A DNA stretch of 5,454 bases from Oligoflexus sp. Its GTDB lineage: Bacteria > Bdellovibrionota_B > Oligoflexia > Oligoflexales > Oligoflexaceae. The DNA lies in assembly GCA_030151925.1 (NCBI GenBank), contig JASLCY010000516.1, forward strand, positions 1 to 5,454, given 5' to 3'. How positions within the stretch are numbered: position 1 is the stretch's first letter; each line of letters opens with the position of its first letter. Both the position numbers and the translations under genes were made by a program. Of this stretch, positions 1-5,454 are shown in pieces. The notes beneath the pieces are model-generated. The model did not search any database. It was not told where the DNA came from and was given only the letters and a program-made list of their open reading frames with translations.

Positions 1-1
1 G

Positions 2-520
2 GGCTTCGAACCTTATTACCAGTTGAATTTCTTCGATCTCTCCCTCCTCGCCACCCGCGAATCGCATCCGGCCATCGTCATGGGGGATCTGAAGGTCGCC
101 GAGGTCTGGTCGCTCAATCCCTGGAAGGACGACGATCACGCGATCAGCTGGAGCCTCGGCGGCGGCGAGCTGTATGAAGACAAAACGCACGCCGCTTATT
201 TCCGCGCTTCCGCCGGGCTCTCCGCGGGTGCGGGCGGTCTGCTCTTCTCCCTGCTCCCGGGCGCGGAGCTGCGCGATAACTTCTCGCTCGGCCGCCTCGA
301 GCTGATGGGCTTCGTCGACGCGCAGGTCCTGATGCGCTGGTCGCCCGAGATTCGCAGCCTGATCCGTTTGGAGCCGCAGGCCCTCAGCTTCGGCCGCCGG
401 TATCTGCAGACCTGGTTCGAAACGCGCTTTGACGTGACGCACGAGACCCAGTTGCAGGCGACCCTCAAGCGCGATTATGATGTCGTTCGATGGAACCTGG
501 GATATACCCGTTTTTTCTGA
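2..520 (+). CDS. Partial (C-terminal) outer-membrane beta-barrel protein, probably DUF4105/Lnb_N-type family
   Basis: The reading frame is open from base 2 to the TGA at 518-520, giving 172 residues, so the true start lies upstream of the window. What can be seen is a chain of short amphipathic stretches with alternating hydrophobic and polar residues and many aromatic and glycine residues. It ends in a strand closing with NLGYTRFF, a terminal phenylalanine as expected for a transmembrane barrel recognised by the BAM machinery. The beginning (YYQLNFFDLSLLA, then LKVAEVWSLNPWKDDDHAISW) resembles my recollection of the C-terminal half of DUF4105 proteins, where an N-terminal periplasmic papain-like (Lnb_N) domain precedes a barrel. 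That catalytic part would be outside the window, so the enzymatic role cannot be judged. The methyltransferase gene follows after 21 bases on the same strand, which suggests one transcript. Another outer-membrane barrel family is possible. I am sure of the coding frame and fairly sure of the barrel, but less sure of the family. Confidence 0.6.
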   Translation, partial: GFEPYYQLNFFDLSLLATRESHPAIVMGDLKVAEVWSLNPWKDDDHAISWSLGGGELYEDKTHAAYFRASAGLSAGAGGLLFSLLPGAELRDNFSLGRLELMGFVDAQVLMRWSPEIRSLIRLEPQALSFGRRYLQTWFETRFDVTHETQLQATLKRDYDVVRWNLGYTRFF

Positions 521-531
521 TGACCGAACGC

Positions 532-537
532 GAGGAA
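532..537 (+). promoter_or_regulatory. Ribosome binding site of the methyltransferase gene
   Basis: The purine run GAGGAA lies 4 bases before the ATG at 542. It falls in the 21-base gap after the stop of the upstream barrel gene. It supports the ATG at 542 over the out-of-frame ATG at 520, which overlaps the preceding TGA. Confidence 0.55.
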
Positions 538-541
538 GACC

Positions 542-1399
542 ATGGCCCAAGACAAGAATAAGATCGCTCCCGAACACACCGCCGTGCGCGTCGCGCTCTG
601 GCGGGCGCTGCATGTCCTGATCGATCCGCCGCCCCACGTCTTCAACGATACGATAGGCGAACGGATCATCGGCGAGGGGAATTGGCGTTCGCGGCAGGAT
701 ATGAGCCCGGATTTCTCGAAGAGCATGCGCGCCTCGGTCACCGGCCGGGCGCGTTTCATCGAGGATCTCGTGGACGAGGAAGCGAAGCGCGGCGTCACCC
801 AGTATGTGATACTCGGCGCCGGCCTCGATACTTTCGCGCAGCGACGTTCGGAATCAGGCGGCAAGCTCCAGGTGTTCGAGGTCGATCAACCGGGACCCCA
901 GGCTTGGAAACAACAGCGGCTCAAGGTGTTGAAGCTCGCGACGCCCGACTGGCTCCGCTTCGTGCCCGTGGATTTCGAAGCCGGGGAATCGTGGTGGGAT
1001 AAACTCATCGAGTCGGGCTTCGACCCGAAGAAGCCGGCGGTCATCGTCTCCACCGGCGTCTCGATGTATCTCACCCGCGAAGCCAATCTCGCGACCTTCC
1101 GGCAAATCGCCAAACTCGCCAAGGGGTCGACCTTCGCGATGACCTTCATGCTCGCGCTCGATCTTCTGCCGCCGCAGGAGAGGGGGCTCATGGAATTCGT
1201 GATGAAACGCGCCGCGGAATCCGGCACGCCCTTCCTCAGCCTGTTCACGCCCGAGCAGATCGCGGCCCTCGCGAAGGAAGGCGGCTTCCCGACCGCCGAC
1301 GCAGTCTCGGCCCAGGACTTGTTCAAGAGGTATTTCGCGAGTCGATCGGATGGTTTGAATGCCGGCACCGCAGAGAATTTCCTCGTCGCGCGGACTTAG
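542..1399 (+). CDS. Class I SAM-dependent methyltransferase, leucine carboxyl methyltransferase-like (TIGR00027 group)
   Basis: This 285-residue protein is close to the usual length of the PPM1/LCM-like methyltransferases. The SAM-binding motif I is at residues 88-98 (YVILGAGLDTF), following the family's conserved T-G-R-x-R-F helix near residues 67-72. Strand beta-2 ends in the acidic FEVDQP at 112-117, expected to hold the ribose hydroxyls of SAM. A second conserved block is VPVDFE (141-146), and the VSTGVSMYLT stretch (169-178) matches the family's '-GVxxYLT' motif. These families transfer a methyl group from SAM to carboxyl or hydroxyl oxygens, but most bacterial members, including mycobacterial paralogues, have no known substrate, and nothing here fixes one. 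There is no signal peptide, so it is probably cytoplasmic. It sits 21 bases behind the barrel gene and converges on the SUI1 gene with only 14 bases between stop codons. The family call is firm; the substrate is unknown. Confidence 0.9.
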   Translation: MAQDKNKIAPEHTAVRVALWRALHVLIDPPPHVFNDTIGERIIGEGNWRSRQDMSPDFSKSMRASVTGRARFIEDLVDEEAKRGVTQYVILGAGLDTFAQRRSESGGKLQVFEVDQPGPQAWKQQRLKVLKLATPDWLRFVPVDFEAGESWWDKLIESGFDPKKPAVIVSTGVSMYLTREANLATFRQIAKLAKGSTFAMTFMLALDLLPPQERGLMEFVMKRAAESGTPFLSLFTPEQIAALAKEGGFPTADAVSAQDLFKRYFASRSDGLNAGTAENFLVART

Positions 1400-1413
1400 G
1401 CCGATCGGTCCGG

Positions 1414-1731
1414 TCAGCCGCCCGCGAGGACGAGCTTCCAGCCTTTTTCCGCGAAGTACTGCGCGGCCGCTTCCTTGACGTCGCCCTGGAATTCGGCGCG
1501 ACCGTCCTTGAAGGTGGCTCCGCAGGCTTTCTTCGCCTGGATGTCTTTCATGATCGTTTTGATTTCCGCCTCGGTGAACGGCAGGTTCCAGAGGACTGTG
1601 ACGGCGCGGCCGCCGCGGCCCTTGGTCTCGAGGCGCATCTTGGTCGGCCCAGCAGCGGGCTCGTAGCCTTTATTCGGCTTGTCCTTCTTATGCGAGCCGG
1701 AGCTCGAGGAATAGACGAGTCGGTCGCTCAT
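1414..1731 (-). CDS. yciH: YciH/SUI1-type translation initiation factor (eIF1 homologue)
   Basis: This 105-residue protein closely follows the bacterial YciH pattern. It opens with MSDRLVYSSSSG, has a flexible basic linker to about residue 30, then the SUI1 fold: MRLETKGRGGRAVTVLWNL (32-50), a helix LPFTEAEIKTIMKDIQAKK, the strand KDGRAEFQGD (75-84), and the closing EKGWKLVLAGG (95-105), almost identical in form to E. coli YciH. Bacterial YciH binds the 30S subunit near the P site and destabilises aberrant initiation complexes, resembling eIF1. The usual CGxGG loop before the KDG is shortened to CGA here (70-72). The chosen ATG (1731-1729) overlaps the yhbY stop as ATGA and has only a weak GAAGAA run in front of it, so translation probably depends on yhbY. 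The frame stays open upstream to 2010, inside yhbY, but that stretch is arginine-rich shadow sequence. Confidence 0.93.
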   Translation of the reverse strand: MSDRLVYSSSSGSHKKDKPNKGYEPAAGPTKMRLETKGRGGRAVTVLWNLPFTEAEIKTIMKDIQAKKACGATFKDGRAEFQGDVKEAAAQYFAEKGWKLVLAGG

Positions 1732-2171
1732 TTCTTCTTCACTCGCGCCAGGCGGCCCCAACGCTGATCGGCATCGGTGCGCTTGGGAGCGGATTTCTTG
1801 TAGACTTTCTTGGTCGCGACTTTGCGAAGCGGCTTCTTCGGTGCGGCTTCCAGCTTGGGCTCCGGCATCGGCAGGCCGGGCACGGCGATCTTCGGTTCCT
1901 TGGCGCGGCGATAGAAGATAGCCATGTGGCCGATCACCTGGACCTTGGTCGCCTTCACGTTGTCCTCGATGTCCGAGACCAGCGCGTTCAGCTCTTCCTG
2001 ATCGTCGCAACGAAGTTTGACTTTGATGAGTTCGAAGGTCTTGAGGGTGAATTCGAGTTCCTTGAGCACGCCTTCCGTGACACCGGCTTGGCCGACGGTA
2101 ACGACCGGATCCAGCTTGTGCGCGAGTCCCCGAAGGAAGCTGATTTGTTTGGAATTCAGAACTTTGGCCAT
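1728..2171 (-). CDS. yhbY: YhbY/CRM-domain ribosome assembly RNA-binding protein with basic C-terminal tail
   Basis: Residues 1-92 form a complete YhbY (CRM) domain: LNSKQISFLRGLAHKLDPVV at 5-24, the RNA-binding loop GQAG at 27-30 (the family's GxxG), TEGVLKELE at 32-40, ELIKVKL at 47-53, and VQVIGHMAIFYRR at 77-89. E. coli YhbY (about 97 residues) associates with pre-50S particles, and CRM domains bind structured RNA, so a role in large-subunit assembly is expected. Unlike the short E. coli protein, this one runs to 147 residues. The extra part (about 93-147) is rich in Lys, Pro and Ala, looks disordered, and ends in KKK. The ATG at 2171-2169 has GAGGG four bases upstream and a sigma70-like promoter further back. 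The gene ends inside the start codon of the SUI1 gene (4-base overlap), pairing two ribosome-acting proteins. The product call is firm; the tail's role is unknown. Confidence 0.95.
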   Translation of the reverse strand: MAKVLNSKQISFLRGLAHKLDPVVTVGQAGVTEGVLKELEFTLKTFELIKVKLRCDDQEELNALVSDIEDNVKATKVQVIGHMAIFYRRAKEPKIAVPGLPMPEPKLEAAPKKPLRKVATKKVYKKSAPKRTDADQRWGRLARVKKK

Positions 2172-2175
2172 GACA

Positions 2176-2180
2176 CCCTC
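2176..2180 (-). promoter_or_regulatory. Ribosome binding site of yhbY
   Basis: On the minus strand GAGGG is followed by TGTC and then the ATG of yhbY, a spacing of 4 bases. It supports the annotated start. Confidence 0.6.
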
Positions 2181-2203
2181 AAAGAAAAAGAAAAGCAGTC
2201 TGT

Positions 2204-2231
2204 GCTATACCCTGCGCGGATAAAAGTCCAA
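2204..2231 (-). promoter_or_regulatory. Putative sigma70-type promoter for yhbY-yciH
   Basis: On the minus strand TTGGAC (2231-2226) and TATAGC (2209-2204) are separated by 16 bases and would start transcription near 2197, about 25 bases before the yhbY ATG. The -35 matches TTGACA at four positions (TTG and A) and the -10 matches TATAAT at four. The site sits in the AT-richer 101-base gap behind the antiporter gene, so the pair can be transcribed independently. Read-through from the antiporter is also possible, since no strong terminator is visible in the gap. This rests on consensus matching by eye. Confidence 0.45.
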
Positions 2232-2272
2232 CAAAAGTTGACGGTGTCATTTTGATTTGATTAAGCTTGCGA

Positions 2273-4003
2273 TCAGGGAAGTGTTTCATTCCATTCCGAT
2301 AAGAAGCGTTCGGCGCCCTGGCGGACGGCCTCCATGCGATCGCTCTGCACGCGTTCGATGATATCGACCAGGAAATGCGCCCCTACGATCCTCGGGACGA
2401 AGACGTAGTCGGCGCCCTTCGCATACATGTCGCGCGCCTTCTCGAGGGTGTCGGCGGTGACGATCACGCGCGCTTTGGAGGCGGTGCGCTTGAGGGCGTG
2501 CAGGAGCTTGAGGTTGGTCGTCCCTTTGAGGTGCGAATCGGGAATGGTGCAGATGATCACGGCCGCGTCGTCCAGCGGATGGTTCTTGAGCGTTTCGGGG
2601 TGGCCGATGTCACCGTAGATGCAGGGCACGCCGCGCGCCTTGAGGAGGGCGAGCGTCTCCGGGTTGTAATCGACGACGAGCAGTTTCTCCACCATCGTCT
2701 GCGAATGGCGGCGGATGAACTCCTCGAGGAACGAGCTGGCCTCGCGATAGAAACCGAAGATGACTATGCTCTGCTTCTTCGCGGTGGTGCCGTCCTCGCT
2801 CTCGGCGGCGCGCACGTGGTCCTTGATGCCGATCCTCTCGAGCACCGGCTTCAGCAATCGATAGATGCTGTAGCCCGAAGGGATGAGGAACGACGAGAGC
2901 AGCAGCGTCCCCACCAGGGCCAGGGTGCAGGCCGAGAGCAGGCTGGTCGGCACGTGGCCGTATCCGACGCCGAGCGAGACGACGACGAGCGAGAATTCCG
3001 ACATCTGCGCGAGGTTGATCGCCGGTATCAGGCTGCCCCGATAGCCGTAACGCATGAAGTGCAGGATGGGGAAAACGGTGAGGAAGCGGCTCGCCACCAC
3101 GAAGACGATGATGATGCCGGCGAGGGCGATGATCTCCCAGGTCGGCATCGGGATCTGCATGCCGAGGGCGACGAAGAACAGGGTGATGAAGAAGTCGCGC
3201 AGGCTCGTGATCTTCGAGGCGATGTCCTGGTGGTAGGGGAACGAGGCGATGCTCACGCCCGCGATCAGCGCGCCCATCTCCACCGAGAGCGAGAAGGACT
3301 TCGCGAGGCCGCAGATGCCGAAGCACCAGCCCATCGCCGCGACCAGGACCAGCTCCGGCTGCCGGGCGATGAGGCGAAACACGTGCGGCAGCAGATAACG
3401 GGCGAGGAGCCAGGCGACGAGGATCAGGATCCCGGCCTTGCCCAGGGAATAACTCACCGCCGACACGTGGAGGTCCGTGAGGTCCGATTGGATCGCGAGG
3501 AAGACTATCGCCCAGAGGTCCTGGAAGACCAGCACGCCCAGCGTGATGCGCGAGGTGAGGAGATCGAGCTCCATGCGGTCGGAGAGTATCTTCACCACGA
3601 CCAGCGTGGAGGAGAGAGAGCACGCCACGGCCAGGTAGGTGAGCGAGTAGTTGCCCGGACGGTTCAGGTAGCCGAGCGCGCCGAAGAACAGGAGGGCGAG
3701 CGCGGAGCAGAGGACGAACTGCAGGATGCCGTTGGCGATCACCGCGCGGCCCGCGCGCAGGAGCTTGCGGATATCGATTTCGAGGCCGAGGATGAACATC
3801 AGGAGGACCAGGCCGATCTCGGAGACCGTCGCGATGCTCTCGGGACTGCGGATGATGCCGAAGCCGAGCGAAGGGCCGAGCAGGATGCCGGCGACGAGGA
3901 ACGCGATGACGAGCGGCAGGCGAAGCAGGTAAGCGGGGATCCCGAGCACGGTCGCGCCTACGATCGCATAGGCTACATCTTGGAGCAGGCTGTGGTTATC
4001 CAC
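2273..4003 (-). CDS. Kef-type (CPA2) cation:proton antiporter with C-terminal RCK/TrkA-N domain
   Basis: From a GTG at 4003 this gives 576 residues. Residues 1 to about 385 are very hydrophobic, with roughly a dozen membrane segments in the Na+/H+ exchanger fold. Hallmarks are GLVLLMFILGLEID (64-77), SSTLVVVKILSD (131-142), VFQDLWAI with the ion-binding Gln-Asp pair at 161-162 as in KefB/KefC, and LAQMSEFSLVVVSLG (331-345). After a charged linker, an RCK/KTN nucleotide-binding domain spans about 412-550, with VVDYNPE (443-449) and YGDIGHPETL (463-472). Its glycine loop is unusual (GFYREA at 417-422 instead of GxGxxG). Such proteins exchange K+ or Na+ for protons across the inner membrane, gated by the cytoplasmic domain. 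The ion is not readable from sequence. The frame is open up to a TTG at 4099, which would add 32 polar residues over the hisS promoter; homologues typically begin just before the first membrane helix, so GTG is preferred although its ribosome site is weak. Confidence 0.9.
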   Translation of the reverse strand: MDNHSLLQDVAYAIVGATVLGIPAYLLRLPLVIAFLVAGILLGPSLGFGIIRSPESIATVSEIGLVLLMFILGLEIDIRKLLRAGRAVIANGILQFVLCSALALLFFGALGYLNRPGNYSLTYLAVACSLSSTLVVVKILSDRMELDLLTSRITLGVLVFQDLWAIVFLAIQSDLTDLHVSAVSYSLGKAGILILVAWLLARYLLPHVFRLIARQPELVLVAAMGWCFGICGLAKSFSLSVEMGALIAGVSIASFPYHQDIASKITSLRDFFITLFFVALGMQIPMPTWEIIALAGIIIVFVVASRFLTVFPILHFMRYGYRGSLIPAINLAQMSEFSLVVVSLGVGYGHVPTSLLSACTLALVGTLLLSSFLIPSGYSIYRLLKPVLERIGIKDHVRAAESEDGTTAKKQSIVIFGFYREASSFLEEFIRRHSQTMVEKLLVVDYNPETLALLKARGVPCIYGDIGHPETLKNHPLDDAAVIICTIPDSHLKGTTNLKLLHALKRTASKARVIVTADTLEKARDMYAKGADYVFVPRIVGAHFLVDIIERVQSDRMEAVRQGAERFLSEWNETLP

Positions 4004-4020
4004 GCTTTGGTACTCTTGGC

Positions 4021-4037
4021 AAAAAAGGGGGAAAGGG
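4021..4037 (-). other. Polypyrimidine tract in the antiporter leader
   Basis: The plus strand holds an unbroken 17-base purine run (six A, five G, three A, three G). In the antiporter transcript this is a C/U tract ending 17 bases before the proposed GTG start. It could be a weakly structured, S1-binding leader that makes up for the poor Shine-Dalgarno, or it could be slip-prone for polymerase. No function can be read directly. Confidence 0.4.
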
Positions 4038-4082
4038 TTCGAGGACGCTATCGGCAAGCCTTTTTGAAACTTGAGCGTGTCC

Positions 4083-4110
4083 TTGCAAATCCGTGTCAAA
4101 AGCTTATGAT
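4083..4110 (+). promoter_or_regulatory. Putative sigma70-type promoter for hisS
   Basis: TTGCAA (4083-4088) and TATGAT (4105-4110) are spaced by 16 bases. The -10 matches the consensus at five of six positions and the -35 at four. Transcription would begin near 4117, leaving a leader of about 29 bases that holds the strong ribosome binding site. There is no room for a T-box or attenuator in so short a leader. The site lies in the divergent gap shared with the antiporter gene. Confidence 0.5.
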
Positions 4111-4131
4111 GAGGTCCCTACAGCGTTCTTC

Positions 4132-4138
4132 GGAGGAG
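4132..4138 (+). promoter_or_regulatory. Strong ribosome binding site deciding the hisS TTG start
   Basis: GGAGGAG lies seven bases before the TTG at 4146, an essentially ideal Shine-Dalgarno match and spacing. This is the main reason for choosing the TTG. The first in-frame ATG codes for residue 30, already inside the conserved catalytic domain. Confidence 0.8.
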
Positions 4139-4145
4139 CAGCAAC

Positions 4146-5454
4146 TTGACCAAGCAGGATCGAATTCAAGCCCGTAAGCTCAAGGGATTCCGCGACCTTT
4201 TGCCGCATCAAGCTCGCCTGAAAAAGAACATCATGGACACTATATGGAAAAACGCCGCGCTTTCGGGCTTCGAAGCGATCGAAACACCGGCGCTCGAATA
4301 CGCAGAAACCTTGCTGGGCACAGGCGAGGAGACGGACAAAGAAGTCTATCGTTTTCAGGATGGCGGTGAACGCAGCGTGGCTCTAAGGTTTGACTTGACC
4401 GTGCCCTTCGCCCGTTATGTCGTCGAAAACTATAATGACCTGGTTTTCCCCTTTAAAAAGGTACAGATCGGCAACAGCTGGCGCGGTGAGAAGCCGCAAA
4501 AGGGCCGCTACCGCGAGTTTTGCCAGGCCGACCTCGATATTATCGGCGTCGATTCCCTGGCGGCCGATGTCGAAGTCATCAGCTGCATCCTGCAGAACAT
4601 CAAGGAGCTGGTCCCGCAGCCCTTCACCATGAGCCTCGGTCACCGGATCATCCTGTCCGCTCTGATTCGGGCGACTCTTCCAGGGCTCGCCGGCGATGAC
4701 GAATTCAAGGTCCTCATCATCCTCGACAAACTGCTCAAGATCGGTCGCCCGGCGGTGATCGGCCTGCTCGAGGCTATGCCCGGCGTCGTCGCCGGTCAGG
4801 CCGAACAGCTGCTGGCCCATCTCGAACGGCGCGACGCGAAGGGCGATACCGATCTCGAGGCGCTCAAGGAAGCGCTCGCCGCGCAGCCCGCGGCGATCGA
4901 GGAGATCGCCCGCCTGCAGGAATCGGCCAAGCTCCTGCGCCAGATCCTGGGCGAAGGCCAGGGCAAGGTGCGCATCGATCTCAGCATCGCCCGCGGCCTC
5001 GGTTATTACACCGGCATCGTGTTCGAGACGACGATCGACGGCCTCGACGGCTTCGGCTCGATCTCGTCGGGCGGCCGCTACAACGGTCTCGTGAATCGTT
5101 TCTCCAATCAGGAGCTGCCCGGCATCGGCGGCTCGATCGGCGTGGATCGTCTGCTGGCCGCGATGGAGCAACTCGGCGAAACGAAGTCGGTCGAACGTCG
5201 CGGCGTGTTTATCGCCCTCGCCGGCACCGAAGGTCGCGGCTACGGCTTCGAGCTGCTGCATGCCCTGCGAAGCGAAGGCGTGCTGGCCGATATCGCCCTG
5301 AAGGAAGGCAAACTCGCTAACCAGTTTAAATATGCCGACAAGAAGAACTATGCGTGGGTGCTCACCCTCGGCAGCGACGAAGTGAAAAATCAGACCCTGA
5401 GCCTCAAGAACCTGGCGACAGGTGAGGAGCATCGCGGCGTCTCCCGGACAAAGG
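4146..5454 (+). CDS. hisS: Histidyl-tRNA synthetase, 3' end cut by the window edge
   Basis: The protein attaches histidine to tRNA-His in the cytoplasm. The frame runs 436 codons from a TTG without a stop, so only the extreme C-terminus is missing; bacterial HisRS is usually about 420-440 residues. The class II catalytic core is visible in order: KLKGFRDLLP (11-20, N-terminal KGxRD motif), ETPALEYAE (46-54), LRFDLTVPFARY (80-91), motif 2 as SWRGEKPQKGRYREFCQ (111-127), the histidine-specific motif ARGLGYYTG (282-290), SSGGRYNGLV (307-316), and motif 3 GGSIGVDRLL (328-337). An alpha-helical insertion rich in Ala, Leu and Glu spans about 180-272. The anticodon-binding domain starts near residue 352 (GVFIAL). 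The usual Asp or Ala of RGL(D/A)YY is Gly here (286). A strong GGAGGAG fixes the TTG start. It is transcribed divergently from the antiporter. The identity is certain. Confidence 0.97.
   Translation, partial: MTKQDRIQARKLKGFRDLLPHQARLKKNIMDTIWKNAALSGFEAIETPALEYAETLLGTGEETDKEVYRFQDGGERSVALRFDLTVPFARYVVENYNDLVFPFKKVQIGNSWRGEKPQKGRYREFCQADLDIIGVDSLAADVEVISCILQNIKELVPQPFTMSLGHRIILSALIRATLPGLAGDDEFKVLIILDKLLKIGRPAVIGLLEAMPGVVAGQAEQLLAHLERRDAKGDTDLEALKEALAAQPAAIEEIARLQESAKLLRQILGEGQGKVRIDLSIARGLGYYTGIVFETTIDGLDGFGSISSGGRYNGLVNRFSNQELPGIGGSIGVDRLLAAMEQLGETKSVERRGVFIALAGTEGRGYGFELLHALRSEGVLADIALKEGKLANQFKYADKKNYAWVLTLGSDEVKNQTLSLKNLATGEEHRGVSRTK

Noticed and set aside
1732..2010. N-terminal extension of the SUI1 protein inside yhbY
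   Set aside because: The frame is open but its translation is Arg/Gly/Glu-rich shadow sequence, while YciH proteins begin at MSD-RLVYS, exactly at the ATGA overlap. No slippery heptamer precedes the yhbY stop, so a frameshift fusion is also unsupported.
2239..2249. TGAC-GGT-GTCA inverted repeat as terminator of the antiporter gene
   Set aside because: The stem has only four base pairs and is followed by a short, interrupted T run (ACTTTTGTT on the minus strand), too weak to call a terminator.
2238..2266. TTGACG followed 17 bases later by TTAAGC as a plus-strand promoter
   Set aside because: The -10 matches poorly and it would drive only antisense RNA into the antiporter gene.
3996..4004. 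DnaA-box-like TTATCCACG
   Set aside because: It is a single site with one mismatch to TTATCCACA, located at the antiporter start codon. No cluster, AT-rich unwinding region or dnaA/dnaN gene is nearby, so an origin is not supported.
4052..4065. GGC-AA-GCC followed by TTTTT as a small terminator on the plus strand
   Set aside because: A three-pair stem with a two-base loop cannot form a stable hairpin, and no plus-strand transcript needs to end there.
2375..4177. A 600-codon open frame on the plus strand opposite the antiporter
   Set aside because: Its product is a monotonous mix of Asp, Glu, Arg, His and Ala with no recognisable domain, as expected from the complement of GC-rich membrane-protein codons. 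The minus-strand antiporter explains the whole interval.
4383..5432. A 349-codon open frame on the minus strand opposite hisS
   Set aside because: The plus strand encodes all HisRS motifs in order, so this is a complementary shadow with acidic, Ala-rich composition and no family resemblance.

Overview
This is an ordinary chromosomal housekeeping window from a moderately GC-rich Gram-negative bacterium. It carries six protein-coding genes, two of them cut by the window edges. The first gene ends in a phenylalanine-terminated beta-strand typical of outer-membrane barrels, so an outer membrane is likely. The mix of a DUF4105-like barrel protein, a YhbY-YciH/SUI1 pair, a Kef-type antiporter and a HisRS with the 'RFDLTVPFARY' signature would suit a Bdellovibrionota/Oligoflexia or other former deltaproteobacterial genome. 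That placement is impression-level inference, not proof.

Layout. At the left, on the plus strand, lie the C-terminal 172 codons of a probable outer-membrane DUF4105-type protein (2-520). After a 21-base gap comes a class I SAM-dependent methyltransferase of the leucine carboxyl methyltransferase-like/TIGR00027 group (542-1399). These two look co-transcribed. Fourteen bases past the methyltransferase stop, the convergent minus-strand block begins. Read in its own direction, that block is a Kef-type cation:proton antiporter with a C-terminal RCK/TrkA-N domain (4003 down to 2273), a 101-base gap holding a sigma70-like promoter, yhbY (2171-1728), and a YciH/SUI1 (eIF1-type) gene (1731-1414) whose ATG overlaps the yhbY stop as ATGA. 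At the right, on the plus strand and divergent from the antiporter, is hisS (4146 to beyond the window end). It starts at a TTG with a strong Shine-Dalgarno sequence and has a recognisable promoter.

How the genes relate. yhbY and the SUI1 gene form a tight, probably translationally coupled pair acting on ribosome assembly and translation initiation. hisS supplies charged tRNA-His. The antiporter and the barrel protein are envelope functions. The methyltransferase has no identifiable substrate. I saw no mobile element, CRISPR array, tRNA, rRNA, phage or defence gene, and nothing that amounts to a new system. The observations worth a second look are small: the start-site question and pyrimidine tract at the antiporter, its degenerate nucleotide-binding loop, the basic tail on YhbY, a shortened cysteine loop in the SUI1 protein, and a Gly substitution in the HisRS histidine-binding motif.
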